A stretch of 46,372 nt of DNA from Sporosarcina psychrophila (GTDB lineage Bacteria; Bacillota; Bacilli; Bacillales_A; Planococcaceae): assembly GCA_020742515.1 (NCBI GenBank), contig DYWT01000277.1, positions 1-46,372 on the forward strand, given 5' to 3'. The notes under the pieces are model-generated. The model was not told where the DNA came from and searched no databases. It was given only the letters and a program-made list of their open reading frames with translations. This document shows, in pieces, positions 16,081-30,049 of this stretch. The stretch's first letter is position 1; each line of letters begins with the position of its first letter. A program made the translations under genes and the position numbers.

Positions 16081-16752
16081 ATGAAAAAACGAAAAAGTAA
16101 AGGGTTATCTATGAAAGTGAAAGCACTGTTCATCGTCTTGCTGATACCTATAGCTGTTACGGTCTTCACATTAACAGCTATTATCTGGACAGGTTTGAAA
16201 AATCCCGAACTCATTCGGAAATCCGCAAGTACTTTGCTCGACATAGGGGAACGTCATACTGCTATGTCAATTCCGGAAGAGTACATCCCTGTCTATAAGG
16301 AGGCAGCGGAGACGTATGGTATTCCATGGACGCTTCTTGCTGCGCATCACCGGATTGAAACGCGTTTTTCAACAATGGATCCCTTGCTTTCGCCGGTGGG
16401 TGCAGAAGGACATATGCAGTTCATGCCTTGTACGTTCGTTGGCTGGGGTTATCCGGGGTGCGGTGATCTTGGAAAAGGAGATATTCCTGATGAAGATAAG
16501 TTAAACCCTGACGTTATTAAGAAATATGGTGGATACGGCGTCGATGGAAATGGTGATGGTATCGCCGATCCATATAATCTAGAAGATGCAATTTTTAGCG
16601 CCGCTAACTATCTTTCAAAAAGCGGTGCAGCGGATGGAGATTACGAAAAAGCAATCTTCAATTATAACCACAGTGAAAAATATGTCCAAGACGTACTCCG
16701 TTATTTCAAGGAGTTTGAAGTCAAACGAATTGAAATGGAAAAAGCCGACTAA
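16081..16752 (+). CDS. membrane-anchored lytic transglycosylase-like protein
   Basis: 223 residues; start ATG directly after GGGGTGGAAGG. An N-terminal signal anchor (A-L-F-I-V-L-L-I-P-I-A-V-T-V-F-T-L-T) is followed by a lysozyme-like domain from about residue 68. The catalytic Glu is probably E93 (H-H-R-I-E-T-R-F-S). G-A-E-G-H-M-Q-F-M-P-C-T-F ... G-W-G-Y-P-G-C and Y-G-G-Y-G-V-D-G-N-G-D-G-I-A-D-P-Y-N match the transglycosylase (SLT/CwlT N-domain) family; the D-G-N-G-D-G segment may bind calcium. Extracytoplasmic peptidoglycan cleavage is expected. Confidence 0.88.
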   Translation: MKKRKSKGLSMKVKALFIVLLIPIAVTVFTLTAIIWTGLKNPELIRKSASTLLDIGERHTAMSIPEEYIPVYKEAAETYGIPWTLLAAHHRIETRFSTMDPLLSPVGAEGHMQFMPCTFVGWGYPGCGDLGKGDIPDEDKLNPDVIKKYGGYGVDGNGDGIADPYNLEDAIFSAANYLSKSGAADGDYEKAIFNYNHSEKYVQDVLRYFKEFEVKRIEMEKAD

Positions 16753-16792
16753 GAAAAGACTAAGCATTTGAAGTTGAAGGCAGGACACACAT

Positions 16793-16832
16793 AAAAAGAT
16801 GGACCGCCATTTAAATGGGGTCCATCTTTTTA
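16793..16832. terminator. bidirectional terminator between the transglycosylase and the GlsB-like gene
   Basis: AAAAAGATGGACC (16793-16805) pairs with GGTCCATCTTTTT, with an inner palindrome CCATTTAAATGG (16807-16818). It serves two convergent genes. Confidence 0.9.
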
Positions 16833-16849
16833 TTCGTTATTTATTGGAA

Positions 16850-17104
16850 TTACGAAGCTTTACGCATTGATTTCATAATAAGACTCACAATGAATACGAG
16901 GATTAGTGAACCAATGATGGCTGGAACAATGTAGAAGTCAGAAATTTTCGGACCCCATGACCCTAATAGCATTCCGCCAATCCATGCACCGATGATCCCG
17001 GCGATAATATTACCAATAATTCCACCCGGGATATCTTTCCCTAAAATCATGCCTGCAAGCCAGCCGATAATCCCACCAATAATTAAAAACCAAATGAAAC
17101 TCAT
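16850..17104 (-). CDS. GlsB/YeaQ/YmgE-family membrane protein
   Basis: 84 residues from the ATG at 17104: AAGGAG lies nine bases upstream, whereas the ATG at 17113 abuts that RBS. Three Gly-rich hydrophobic segments (F-I-W-F-L-I-I-G-G-I-I-G-W-L-A-G, G-I-I-G-N-I-I-A-G-I-I-G-A-W-I-G-G and I-V-P-A-I-I-G-S-L-I-L-V-F-I-V), the transglycosylase-associated / GlsB stress-protein pattern. Integral membrane protein; members are commonly linked to general stress, but no molecular role is established. Confidence 0.88.
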   Translation of the reverse strand: MSFIWFLIIGGIIGWLAGMILGKDIPGGIIGNIIAGIIGAWIGGMLLGSWGPKISDFYIVPAIIGSLILVFIVSLIMKSMRKAS

Positions 17105-17217
17105 ACTATCCATCTCCTTTTGAGTAAAAAATAATTTCGTCTGTAGTCTTTGTAATAACCTTAATTACAATACATTAAACATCGAGAACGAAAAAATTAC
17201 CAAAGTTTTTAAGACAG

Positions 17218-17766
17218 TCACTGGATGATCGTTGCGCCTAATGTAGTTTCAAAATGGCGGAGTGCCCACTCATGACCCGCTGGATCGAAGCTTGCAACGC
17301 CTTGTTCATGGATGACGATGTCAAATCCCCGGTTGTATGCATCCACTGAAGTATGAAGGATACAAATATCCGTACAGACACCGACCAAGTGTAATTCTGT
17401 AATCCCTCGTGCTCGAAGAAGTAGTTCCAAATCCGTTCCTGCAAATGCGCTAAACCGTGTTTTGTCCATCCAATGGATTTCTTCCTTGCGTTCATCATAC
17501 AATCGTTGGAGAGAACCATACAAATTCCTTCCAGCGGTCCCACGAATATTATGCGGCGGAAATTGTTTTGTTTCAGGATGGTACAAATCATCTAAATCAT
17601 GTACATCAACTGGCATTACAACAAAGTGATTTTCATCTAAAAAAGTATTCGTTAAATTAGTAATATACTTCTCCAATTTAATTCCCGGTTTCCCACATGT
17701 AAGTGCACCATCTTCAGCCACGAAATCAATAGTGTAATCAATGACCAACAACGCTTTCTTCACCAT
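17218..17766 (-). CDS. pncA: nicotinamidase / cysteine hydrolase (PncA)
   Basis: 182 residues, the size of B. subtilis PncA (YueJ). Catalytic triad D10 (L-V-I-D-Y), K102 (M-D-K-T-R-F-S-A-F) and C135 (G-V-C-T-D-I-C-I-L-H-T); metal ligands D54, H56 (V-D-V-H-D) and H72. Converts nicotinamide to nicotinate in the NAD salvage pathway. ATG at 17766 follows a GGGGTGG RBS. Monocistronic by spacing. Other isochorismatase-fold amidases are possible, but the motif spacing is that of PncA. Confidence 0.88.
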   Translation of the reverse strand: MVKKALLVIDYTIDFVAEDGALTCGKPGIKLEKYITNLTNTFLDENHFVVMPVDVHDLDDLYHPETKQFPPHNIRGTAGRNLYGSLQRLYDERKEEIHWMDKTRFSAFAGTDLELLLRARGITELHLVGVCTDICILHTSVDAYNRGFDIVIHEQGVASFDPAGHEWALRHFETTLGATIIQ

Positions 17767-17926
17767 GCACCACCCCTTTTCATTTCATCCATTCCATCAT
17801 GCCATAACTGAGTGATTATTTCATTACTCTTAAATAATAGAATAGAAAAATATTTTTGCGCGGAAATGAATATCAGAATATACTAGAAAGAATACTAGCA
17901 GTTTCTAGAAGAAGGGAGATAATCTC

Positions 17927-19099
17927 TTGAATGAAGCCGTAACAGCCTATGCCAGCCTAACATGTCCATTCGCTTGTATTGACCTCGATGCACTTGACCG
18001 GAATATCGCATTCGTCAACAAGGCCTCGGGAAAAAAAGGGGTCCGAGTCGCCACAAAATCTATACGATCAGCAGAACTTCTGCAATACATTGCGAAAAGA
18101 TTGGATGTTCCCGCCGGCTGGATGACATTCGATCTTAGGGAAACACTTTTCCTGCTTGAAAAAGGATTCAATGACCTATTACTCGGTTATCCGCAATTTG
18201 AAGAACAAGCGCTCAAGTGCCTCTTTCCTTATATTCGTGAAGGCTGGACTGTCGTCTTTATGGTTGACCGGATTGAACAGTGGGAGTGGCTTGAGTCAAT
18301 AGGTAAGCGAAATGACATTGTTTTTGAAATCTGCATCGATCTAAACGTCTCAACAAATTTTAAAGTACTTTATTTCGGAACAAAACGTTCATCATTAAAA
18401 TCGATTGAAGATGTGGAAATTTTATTGGAAGCCGGCAGTTCGTTCACACATACAATCATTACTGGTGTAATGGGCTATGAAGCGCAAATTGCGGGAGTGG
18501 CTGACATTCCGGAAGTGCGTTGGCAGTCTGCAGTCATTCAACAATTGAAGAGGCGGTCCCGTAAAGAAGTCCGCAATTTTCGTCAAAATGCCGTAAATCT
18601 TGTTCAGGAAAAATCAGCAAGTCTTCGATTTGTAAACGGAGGCGGCTCTGGCAGCATTGATTTCACATCGGTGGAAGAGGAAGTAACGGAACTGACAATC
18701 GGCTCTGCCTTTTATTTTCCTGCCTTATTCTCGCGGTATCGAAATTTGCCGCTCGAACCGGCAGCGACATTTGCTCTACGGGTCACAAGAATGCCCGAGC
18801 CCGGAATTATCGTCTGTCATGGTGGGGGTTATATTGCTTCAGGGGCAACAGGAACTGATAAAAACCCGGTGCCAATATGGCCTAGCAATCTTACTTACCT
18901 GAAAAACGAAGGAGCCGGTGAAGTCCAAACGCCTTTGAGAGATAAAGGGAAAACTCTTCAAATCGGGGATACCGTCTATTTTAGGCATGCCAAAGCCGGG
19001 GAACTTTGCGAACGCTTTTCTGAACTGCATGCAAGGCGCGGCTCCGAGTATGTCGGTGCTTATAAAACGTATAGAGGAGAGGAAGGATGTTTTCTATGA
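17927..19099 (+). CDS. alanine-racemase-fold PLP protein (D-threonine aldolase/amino acid deaminase-like)
   Basis: 390 residues, TTG start at 17927 supported by AGGGAG (17913-17918); the nearby ATG at 17931 is in another frame. N-terminal fold-type III barrel with the PLP lysine K44 in V-R-V-A-T-K-S-I-R-S, and a C-terminal domain with H-G-G-G-Y and F-R-H-A-K-A-G-E (DSD1-like). Related enzymes act on D-amino acids. It overlaps the downstream flavoprotein gene by 13 bases, so the two are co-translated. An inverted repeat CTAGAAA (17883-17889) / TTTCTAG (17902-17908) lies in the promoter region. The substrate is not known. Confidence 0.8.
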   Translation: MNEAVTAYASLTCPFACIDLDALDRNIAFVNKASGKKGVRVATKSIRSAELLQYIAKRLDVPAGWMTFDLRETLFLLEKGFNDLLLGYPQFEEQALKCLFPYIREGWTVVFMVDRIEQWEWLESIGKRNDIVFEICIDLNVSTNFKVLYFGTKRSSLKSIEDVEILLEAGSSFTHTIITGVMGYEAQIAGVADIPEVRWQSAVIQQLKRRSRKEVRNFRQNAVNLVQEKSASLRFVNGGGSGSIDFTSVEEEVTELTIGSAFYFPALFSRYRNLPLEPAATFALRVTRMPEPGIIVCHGGGYIASGATGTDKNPVPIWPSNLTYLKNEGAGEVQTPLRDKGKTLQIGDTVYFRHAKAGELCERFSELHARRGSEYVGAYKTYRGEEGCFL

Positions 19100-20409
19100 A
19101 TGCTCCGAAAAAAGGGATGAAGTGGACGAACTGGTCAGGAAACGTAAAAGCTGCACCCGATTATTATCATTTTCCGAAAAGTGTCAGTGATATACAAGAT
19201 ATTGTTAATAGCTGCAGAATCCGCGGTGTATCCCTCCGTGTAACGGGAGCGGCTCATTCATTCAGTCCTGTCGCTAAGCCAGAAAGTGACGCGCTGTCAC
19301 TCGCTAATTTGCGCGGGCTTATTTCCTATGATTATGAAGCGATGGAAGCAAGACTGTGGGGTGGTACCCATTTGCATGAGGCGGCCCAGATGCTTGCTTC
19401 CATTGGCATGGCTTTCGAAAATATGGGCGATATTCAGGAACAGACAATTGCCGGAGCGGTGAGTACAGGTACGCATGGCACAGGAATCGCTTTCGGTTCC
19501 TTATCCAGTCAGGTTGTCGCCTGGTCGTGGGTCGACGGGAAAGGGGAAGTACAGCATCATCGCCGTGATCAAAGCGATTTGTCAAAAGCACTAAGTCTTT
19601 CACTTGGTATGCTCGGCATCCTTCTTGACGTGACCATTAAGACAGTCCCTCTTTATAGCCTGCAGATGAAGAGCTATCAAAGTACGGTCGAAGCAGCGCT
19701 AGCCGAATGGTCAGCTGGTCATCACAACAATCGTCACATGGAGTGGTTTTATTTCCCGGGGACGGATACAGTCCAAGTAAAAAAGACGAATATCATCCCG
19801 CTTCACAAACAAACTTTACAATCGAAAACAGTCGTTTTTATGAAAAATGGGCTTATTGAAAATGCTGGTTTCAAAGTGATTTCTGAAATTTGTCGTGTTA
19901 AACCAAGTATGTCGAGAAAGTTGACCGCTGTATCCGCGAAAAGTGTTCCAAACGGTTCAAAAAAGGGTATATACTATGAAGTGTTCCCATCCCCGCGATT
20001 AGTCAAATTCACTGAGACGGAATATGCAATTCCCTTACATACATTTGAAGCTTGTATCCAAGAAATTCATGCCTTCTTGCGTGCACATCCTTTTTACGTC
20101 CATTTCCCAATTGAATGCAGGGTCACTGCGGGAGAAGATGCATTTCTAAGCCCGACGCAAGGAGAGGAAACTGCGTTTATCGCTTTTCATATGTACAAAG
20201 GAATGGACGCTGAACCCTATTTCAAATGGGTGCATAACCTGATGGGAAAATACAGCGGACGGCCACATTTCGGAAAAGTCAATGATTTGACGAATGACAA
20301 ACTGCAAAAACTCTATCCAAATGTCCAACGTTTCATGGAGATTCGAGAACAATACGATCCAAATGGTGTTTTTATGACAAAATACCTGAAATCTATTTTC
20401 AGTACGTGA
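19087..20409 (+). CDS. FAD-linked sugar-1,4-lactone oxidase-like protein (YitY/ALO family)
   Basis: 440 residues from ATG 19087 (AGGAGAGG five bases upstream; ATG 19096 is an alternative). Vanillyl-alcohol-oxidase-type FAD domain with R-V-T-G-A-A-H58-S-F-S-P, where the His is the usual covalent FAD attachment site, and T-I-A-G-A-V-S-T-G-T-H-G-T-G. The C-terminal D-P-N-G-V-F-M-T-K-Y-L is the ALO-family ending. Members oxidise aldono-lactones or sugar alcohols with oxygen. Co-translated with the PLP protein upstream; a joint pathway is implied but unidentified. Confidence 0.85.
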   Translation: MFSMNAPKKGMKWTNWSGNVKAAPDYYHFPKSVSDIQDIVNSCRIRGVSLRVTGAAHSFSPVAKPESDALSLANLRGLISYDYEAMEARLWGGTHLHEAAQMLASIGMAFENMGDIQEQTIAGAVSTGTHGTGIAFGSLSSQVVAWSWVDGKGEVQHHRRDQSDLSKALSLSLGMLGILLDVTIKTVPLYSLQMKSYQSTVEAALAEWSAGHHNNRHMEWFYFPGTDTVQVKKTNIIPLHKQTLQSKTVVFMKNGLIENAGFKVISEICRVKPSMSRKLTAVSAKSVPNGSKKGIYYEVFPSPRLVKFTETEYAIPLHTFEACIQEIHAFLRAHPFYVHFPIECRVTAGEDAFLSPTQGEETAFIAFHMYKGMDAEPYFKWVHNLMGKYSGRPHFGKVNDLTNDKLQKLYPNVQRFMEIREQYDPNGVFMTKYLKSIFST

Positions 20410-20435
20410 AGAGCCTTTGCAAGAGAGGGTGAGTC

Positions 20436-20450
20436 ATAACTTTAGCTTAT
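20436..20450. promoter_or_regulatory. CcpC-type box (ATAA-N7-TTAT) upstream of aconitase
   Basis: ATAA (20436-20439), seven bases, TTAT (20447-20450), the dyad described for CcpC control of citB and citZ in B. subtilis. A second ATAA half lies at 20459. The probable -10 is TATTAT (20492-20497), so the box sits upstream of the promoter as in citB. Confidence 0.65.
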
Positions 20451-20574
20451 GATAGACTATAAAGTTAATGTATTTTACTTATGTAGGTAGGTATTATATG
20501 ATGGAGTAGAGAAAAGATGCTCATTTATAGCCTTTTCAGTAGTTTTTATAAGAAATAGAAGGAGGAATTCTACA

Positions 20575-23289
20575 ATGGCAAAAAGCAATTTGCACAACAG
20601 CCGTACGTCATTCGATTTGAACGGCAAGACGTATAACTATTATCGTCTAGCTGCTCTTGAAGAAGCCGGCATCGCGAAAGTTTCCAATCTGCCTTACTCG
20701 ATTAAAGTGTTACTTGAATCCGTCCTGCGCCAACACGACGGTTATGTCATCAAAGACAATCATGTTGAAAATTTGGCGAAATGGGGGAAAGATGCGGACG
20801 CGGATGGGGAAGTACCATTCAAACCATCACGTGTTATCCTTCAAGACTTCACAGGAGTGCCTGTTGTCGTTGACCTTGCATCACTTCGTTCAGCAATGGC
20901 AGCAATGGGTGGAGACCCTAACAAAATCAATCCAGAAATTCCAGTTGACCTTGTTATTGACCACTCTGTACAAGTTGACCGTTACGGAACAGCAGAAGCG
21001 CTTAACCTAAACATGGAACTTGAATTCGAGCGCAATGCAGAACGTTATCAATTCCTAAGCTGGGCACAAAAAGCTTACGATAACTACCGTGCAGTACCGC
21101 CTGCGACAGGTATCGTTCACCAAGTTAACCTTGAATACTTGGCTAATGTTGTCCATGCAGTCGAAAATGAAGACGGCACATTCGAAACATACCCGGATAC
21201 ACTTGTTGGAACTGACTCTCACACGACGATGATCAACGGTATCGGTGTTCTTGGATGGGGCGTCGGTGGTATTGAAGCAGAAGCAGGCATGCTCGGACAA
21301 CCTTCATACTTCCCGATTCCAGAAGTTATCGGAGTAAAACTTGTAGGAGCTCTTCCAAACGGAACAACAGCTACTGACCTTGCGCTTAAAGTGACACAAA
21401 CACTTCGTGCACATGGTGTTGTTGGTAAATTCGTCGAGTTCTTCGGACCAGGCGTAGCACAGCTGCCACTTGCAGACCGAGCAACAATTGCAAACATGGC
21501 ACCTGAATACGGCGCAACTTGCGGATTCTTCCCAGTAGATGAAGAAGCACTTGATTACATGCGCTTAACAGGCCGCGAAGATAGTGATATCGCAGTAGTT
21601 AAACAATACTTAGTTGAGAACGATATGTTCTTCACTGTAGAAAACGAAGAACCAACCTACACGGAAGTTGTCGAAATTGACCTATCTGATATCGTAGCGA
21701 ACCTTGCTGGACCGAAACGTCCACAAGATATGATTCCTCTTACAGAAATGCAAAAATCATTTAACGAAGCAGTTGTTGCACCTGAAGGGAACCAAGGTTT
21801 CGGATTCTCTCCGAAAGAGCTAGCGAAAAAAGCTACAATCGAATTCGAAGACGGACGTTCTGTTGAAATCAAAACTGGTGATCTTGCAATCGCTGCAATC
21901 ACTTCATGTACAAATACATCTAACCCATACGTTATGTTAGGTGCTGGACTTGTTGCGAAAAAAGCGGTTGAAAAAGGGCTTACACCACCAGCATACGTGA
22001 AAACGTCACTTGCACCAGGTTCGAAAGTAGTTACAGGCTACCTGGAAGATTCAGGTCTTAATGTGTTCTTGGATCAAATCGGATTCAACACAGTAGGATA
22101 CGGCTGTACGACATGTATCGGTAACTCTGGACCGCTTCTTCCTGAAATTGAAAAAGCGATTATGGGCAACGATATGCTGATGTCTTCCGTTCTTTCCGGT
22201 AACCGTAACTTCGAAGGACGTATTCACCCGCTTGTGAAAGCAAACTATTTGGCATCACCGCCGCTTGTTGTTGCTTATGCACTTGCAGGAACAGTTGATA
22301 TCGATTTCGAAAAAGATCCAATTGGTAAAGATAAAGAAGGCTTTGATGTCTTCTTCAAAGACATTTGGCCAACTACGGAAGAAGTGCAGGCAGTTGTTAA
22401 AGCAACAGTTACACCTGAGTTATTCCGTAAAGAATATGCACGCGTATTCACTGAGAACGAAGCATGGAATGCAATCGAAACAACAGACGATTCATTATAT
22501 GATTTCGATGAAAACTCAACGTATATTCAAAACCCGCCGTTCTTTGAAGGTCTTGCAAAAGAACCGGCTGACATCCAAGCACTTTCAGGGCTTCGTGTCA
22601 TTGGTAAATTTGGCGATTCAATCACAACGGACCATATTTCACCTGCAGGCGCAATCGGTAAAGATACGCCGGCTGGTAAATACTTGATCGACAATGGCGT
22701 TAGCCCTCGTTTCTTCAACTCATACGGTTCACGCCGCGGTAACCATGAAGTAATGATGCGCGGTACATTCGCTAACATCCGTATTCGTAACCAGATTGCT
22801 AAAGGTACAGAAGGCGGATTCACGACTTACTGGCCAACAAAAGAGATCATGCCAATCTATGATGCTGCGATGAAGTATCAAGAAGAAGGCACAGGTCTTG
22901 CAATCATTACAGGTAAAGACTACGGAATGGGTTCTTCACGTGACTGGGCTGCGAAAGGTACTTCACTTCTTGGTATCCGTACAGTTATCGCTGAAAGCTA
23001 TGAGCGTATTCACCGTTCAAACCTAGTTATGATGGGCGTTCTTCCACTTCAATTCATGAAAGGCGAAAGTGCACAAACACTTGGCCTAACGGGTGAAGAG
23101 GAAATCAGCGTAAATATCGCGGAAGGCGTAAAACCACGTGATATCTTGAAAGTGACTGCAACTTGCAAAGATGGATCTGTCAAAGAGTTTGACGTGTTAG
23201 CACGTTTCGATTCTGAAGTTGAAGTCGACTACTATCGTCATGGTGGAATCCTGCAAATGGTTCTTCGTGATAAAATGAAAACGAACTAA
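20575..23289 (+). CDS. acnA: aconitate hydratase
   Basis: 904 residues, monocistronic. Isomerises citrate to isocitrate in the TCA cycle; the apo-form of such enzymes can bind mRNA. The three 4Fe-4S ligands are C445 (S-C-T-N-T-S) and C511/C514 (Y-G-C-T-T-C-I-G). The C-terminal swivel domain has [13 protein letters not shown] and [13 protein letters not shown] at 20575 after AAGGAGG. A CcpC-like box upstream suggests citrate-responsive repression, and a terminator follows. Equivalent to B. subtilis citB. Confidence 0.98.
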   Translation: MAKSNLHNSRTSFDLNGKTYNYYRLAALEEAGIAKVSNLPYSIKVLLESVLRQHDGYVIKDNHVENLAKWGKDADADGEVPFKPSRVILQDFTGVPVVVDLASLRSAMAAMGGDPNKINPEIPVDLVIDHSVQVDRYGTAEALNLNMELEFERNAERYQFLSWAQKAYDNYRAVPPATGIVHQVNLEYLANVVHAVENEDGTFETYPDTLVGTDSHTTMINGIGVLGWGVGGIEAEAGMLGQPSYFPIPEVIGVKLVGALPNGTTATDLALKVTQTLRAHGVVGKFVEFFGPGVAQLPLADRATIANMAPEYGATCGFFPVDEEALDYMRLTGREDSDIAVVKQYLVENDMFFTVENEEPTYTEVVEIDLSDIVANLAGPKRPQDMIPLTEMQKSFNEAVVAPEGNQGFGFSPKELAKKATIEFEDGRSVEIKTGDLAIAAITSCTNTSNPYVMLGAGLVAKKAVEKGLTPPAYVKTSLAPGSKVVTGYLEDSGLNVFLDQIGFNTVGYGCTTCIGNSGPLLPEIEKAIMGNDMLMSSVLSGNRNFEGRIHPLVKANYLASPPLVVAYALAGTVDIDFEKDPIGKDKEGFDVFFKDIWPTTEEVQAVVKATVTPELFRKEYARVFTENEAWNAIETTDDSLYDFDENSTYIQNPPFFEGLAKEPADIQALSGLRVIGKFGDSITTDHISPAGAIGKDTPAGKYLIDNGVSPRFFNSYGSRRGNHEVMMRGTFANIRIRNQIAKGTEGGFTTYWPTKEIMPIYDAAMKYQEEGTGLAIITGKDYGMGSSRDWAAKGTSLLGIRTVIAESYERIHRSNLVMMGVLPLQFMKGESAQTLGLTGEEEISVNIAEGVKPRDILKVTATCKDGSVKEFDVLARFDSEVEVDYYRHGGILQMVLRDKMKTN

Positions 23290-23304
23290 TTTCAATAAGT
23301 AGCG

Positions 23305-23334
23305 AGGTGTCCGATTTAATCGGGCACCTTTTTT
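23305..23334 (+). terminator. intrinsic terminator of acnA
   Basis: AGGTG-T-CCGAT (23305-23315) pairs with ATCGG-G-CACCT around a three-base loop, followed by six T. Confidence 0.9.
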
Positions 23335-23410
23335 CTATTTATATGCCGTTTCGGCCTGATGACAGCTTTTTCAGTAATGCTTTTGTATAATGGATAGTGA
23401 GGTGAAGACA

Positions 23411-23836
23411 GTGGATATAAGTGAAAAAGAAATTGAAATCAGATATGCGGAAACGGATCAGATGGGTGTCGTCTATCATGCCAATTATTTAGTCTGGATG
23501 GAAATCGGAAGGACGAAACTGATTGAGGATTTAGGCTATGCATATGCACAGCTTGAGGAAGACGGCTATTTAGCGCCTGTAACAGACTTATCAATCCAAT
23601 ACAAGGCATCGATGAAATACGGACAGAAAGCAACTGTACGGACTTGGGTGGAGTCCCATGGAAAGGTAAGAACAGTATATGGGTATGAAATCGTTCATGA
23701 AAACGGCGTAATTTCTGCAACGGCTAAATCGGAACATGTTGTCGTAAAGAAAGGGTCGTTCCGTCCAGTTTCCCTAAAAAAAATTGCTCCAGATTGGGAT
23801 GCTAAATATATAGAAATCCAACGGTGTAAAGACTAA
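23411..23836 (+). CDS. yneP: 4HBT-family acyl-CoA thioesterase (YneP)
   Basis: Hot-dog thioesterase; hydrolyses acyl-CoA esters in the cytosol. The signature Y-A-E-T-D-Q-M-G-V-V-Y-H-A-N-Y holds the catalytic Asp. The GTG at 23411 is the likely start: GAGGTG lies six bases upstream, while the in-frame ATG at 23390 overlaps a perfect TATAAT (23386-23391) that is better read as the -10 of this gene. From GTG the protein has 141 residues. It overlaps yneQ by one base (TAATG). Same order as citB-...-yneP-yneQ in B. subtilis. Confidence 0.88.
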   Translation: MDISEKEIEIRYAETDQMGVVYHANYLVWMEIGRTKLIEDLGYAYAQLEEDGYLAPVTDLSIQYKASMKYGQKATVRTWVESHGKVRTVYGYEIVHENGVISATAKSEHVVVKKGSFRPVSLKKIAPDWDAKYIEIQRCKD

Positions 23837-24135
23837 TGGCATTTGGTATTAAACGCGCTGAACTGCAGGCATGGAAAGCAGCAGTCAGCGCAGGGGAAAT
23901 GGCATTTTTAACTCATTACTGGCTCGACGAACGCTTTCCAGGATGCAAAACTGTCACAAAGGCAGGTTGCGTAGATATCGACAAACTTGTCGACTGGGGA
24001 AAACAATATGGATTGAAGCGGGACTGGATTGATATGCGTGACGATTATCCTCATTTCGATCTGTTCGGTAAGCATGAACGTGACATTTTAGAAAAGGAAG
24101 GGCTAATCGACCAATTGGAACGGTTCGGACTTTGA
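23836..24135 (+). CDS. yneQ: YneQ-like conserved small protein
   Basis: 99 residues, the length of B. subtilis YneQ. It starts M-A-F-G-I-K-R-A-E-L-Q-A-W-K and contains F-L-T-H-Y-W-L-D-E-R-F-P-G and a C-terminal D-Y-P-H-F-D-L-F-G-K-H-E-R. Basic and aromatic, no signal or membrane segment. Start and stop overlap with yneP (TAATG), so it is co-translated. Function unknown; identification rests on length, composition and gene order. Confidence 0.8.
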   Translation: MAFGIKRAELQAWKAAVSAGEMAFLTHYWLDERFPGCKTVTKAGCVDIDKLVDWGKQYGLKRDWIDMRDDYPHFDLFGKHERDILEKEGLIDQLERFGL

Positions 24136-24189
24136 ACATGAATATGCAATATAAAAATGCATAATTATTCTATTCGCAAATAAATTAAG

Positions 24190-24222
24190 AAAAGCGTGAG
24201 GCATTTTGCCCTCACGCTTTTT
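24190..24222. terminator. shared bidirectional terminator of yneQ and yneR
   Basis: AAGCGTGAGG (24192-24201) pairs with CCTCACGCTT (24209-24218) with A and T flanks. The right arm overlaps the last codons of the convergent yneR. Confidence 0.9.
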
Positions 24223-24505
24223 CGTATGAATAGATAAGTTCACCCAGTTTCGGATCTACATTGACATGTAAATCATGATCAATGAAATACCATTTGTCCC
24301 GGCTTTCAATATAATAACGGACATTATCATGCACTATTTCAACAGCCACTTCATCGGGCTGTTCTTTTGTCACACCTAATGAAAAGCCCGCGTGAAGTGA
24401 ACTTGACCCACCGTATCTTGCAAAAAAGCGGATGGCGTCACCAGATTCAGCTTCCATCTCCTCTTTAAACCATAAAAGCGCTTCGTTCGACAAAATAATC
24501 TTCAT
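24212..24505 (-). CDS. yneR: HesB/IscA-like protein without cysteines (YneR)
   Basis: 97 residues from the ATG at 24505 (M-K-I-I-L-S-N-E-A-L-L-W-F). The fold is that of A-type iron-sulfur carriers (R-F-F-A-R-Y-G-G ... G-F-S-L-G-V), but there is no cysteine anywhere in the chain, so it cannot hold a cluster in the normal way. Same as B. subtilis YneR, beside plsY. The longer upstream frame lacks family similarity. Cytosolic, role unknown. Confidence 0.85.
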   Translation of the reverse strand: MKIILSNEALLWFKEEMEAESGDAIRFFARYGGSSSLHAGFSLGVTKEQPDEVAVEIVHDNVRYYIESRDKWYFIDHDLHVNVDPKLGELIYSYEKA

Positions 24506-24542
24506 TGGAAACACCAGCCTTTCGAACTCTGACTCCATTGTA

Positions 24543-25145
24543 TTATAACCACTTTACTTTTGGCTCGGTTCCTGCTTTGATGCGACCGATATTGGCTCGG
24601 TGACGGTAGAAGATGAAAGCGCCAAACAAGCCGATCATTACCATCAAATAAATATCGCCTGTTCGGAAATAGTAGTAGATGCTGTATAAAAAGCCCACCA
24701 CAGATACGATCATTGACGATAAGGATACCATTTTTGTTACTTTCAAAGCGACGAAAAATGTTATGAGCACGAGAATGAAAACAGGCCATTCATAGGCGAG
24801 CAACACACCGCCGGAAGTCGCAACGGCCTTCCCCCCTTTGAAATGAGCGAAGACTGGATACATATGTCCCACAACCGCTAGAACTCCTGGAATCAAGGGA
24901 TGGACTGAAACACTGTCGAAAATAGGAAGGAGTGGCAACAGTGCAGCCGCCGTTCCTTTTAAAATGTCGAGTATTGTAACAGTAAGCCCCGCTGTTTTGC
25001 CGAGTACACGGAAAGTATTCGTTCCGCCAAGGTTTCCACTGCCGTGTTCACGGATATCCGTTTTGTAAAAAAGTTTCCCAACCCAGAGAGCGGAAGGAAT
25101 TGAGCCGATTACATAAGCAATCAATAACAGTATGATAAGTTCCAT
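24543..25145 (-). CDS. plsY: glycerol-3-phosphate acyltransferase PlsY
   Basis: 200 residues, about five membrane segments. First acylation of glycerol-3-phosphate, using acyl-phosphate. The conserved motifs G-S-G-N-L-G-G-T-N-T-F-R and G-H-M-Y-P-V-F-A-H-F-K-G-G-K-A-V-A-T-S are intact. ATG at 25145 after AAAGGGG. It precedes yneR and runs divergently from parE, as in B. subtilis (yneS), except that yneT is not present in the 301-bp gap. Confidence 0.96.
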   Translation of the reverse strand: MELIILLLIAYVIGSIPSALWVGKLFYKTDIREHGSGNLGGTNTFRVLGKTAGLTVTILDILKGTAAALLPLLPIFDSVSVHPLIPGVLAVVGHMYPVFAHFKGGKAVATSGGVLLAYEWPVFILVLITFFVALKVTKMVSLSSMIVSVVGFLYSIYYYFRTGDIYLMVMIGLFGAFIFYRHRANIGRIKAGTEPKVKWL

Positions 25146-25379
25146 GGACGTACCCCTTTTTTTATTTGTCTATGTATAGACTTAGTTTAGCAGAACCATG
25201 AAGTTGCGACAATGGGCTTCACATAGAGAACAGTATGAACTTAGGTTAACAGTTACGCTCTGATTTTGAACTTTTTAAGCTCTAACTGCTGATTTAAAGG
25301 ACCAACAATTTTCTATCTTCATTGCAATAAAACGCTTTCTTCTATACAATTAATTGAGCAAGCTTCCGAAAACGTTGAT

Positions 25380-29849
<4,470 letters not shown>

Positions 29850-29861
29850 ATAAAATAAAAT

Positions 29862-29890
29862 GTCATGGGTGTAAATACCCATGACTTTTT
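29862..29890 (+). terminator. intrinsic terminator of parE-parC
   Basis: GTCATGGGT (29862-29870) pairs perfectly with ACCCATGAC (29877-29885), followed by TTTTT. Confidence 0.9.
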
Positions 29891-30049
29891 ATTTTCCCTA
29901 ACGTATAATAATTCGAGATACGAAATAAAATGAAACTTCAATCAGATGAGATATTTCGCTGCTCTAGAACATAGTGTTTCTAGTCAGCCTTCTCGTTCAT
30001 ACGGGTTAAAAAGTCTATTTGAATAACAATAAGAGAACGGGGATAGGGT

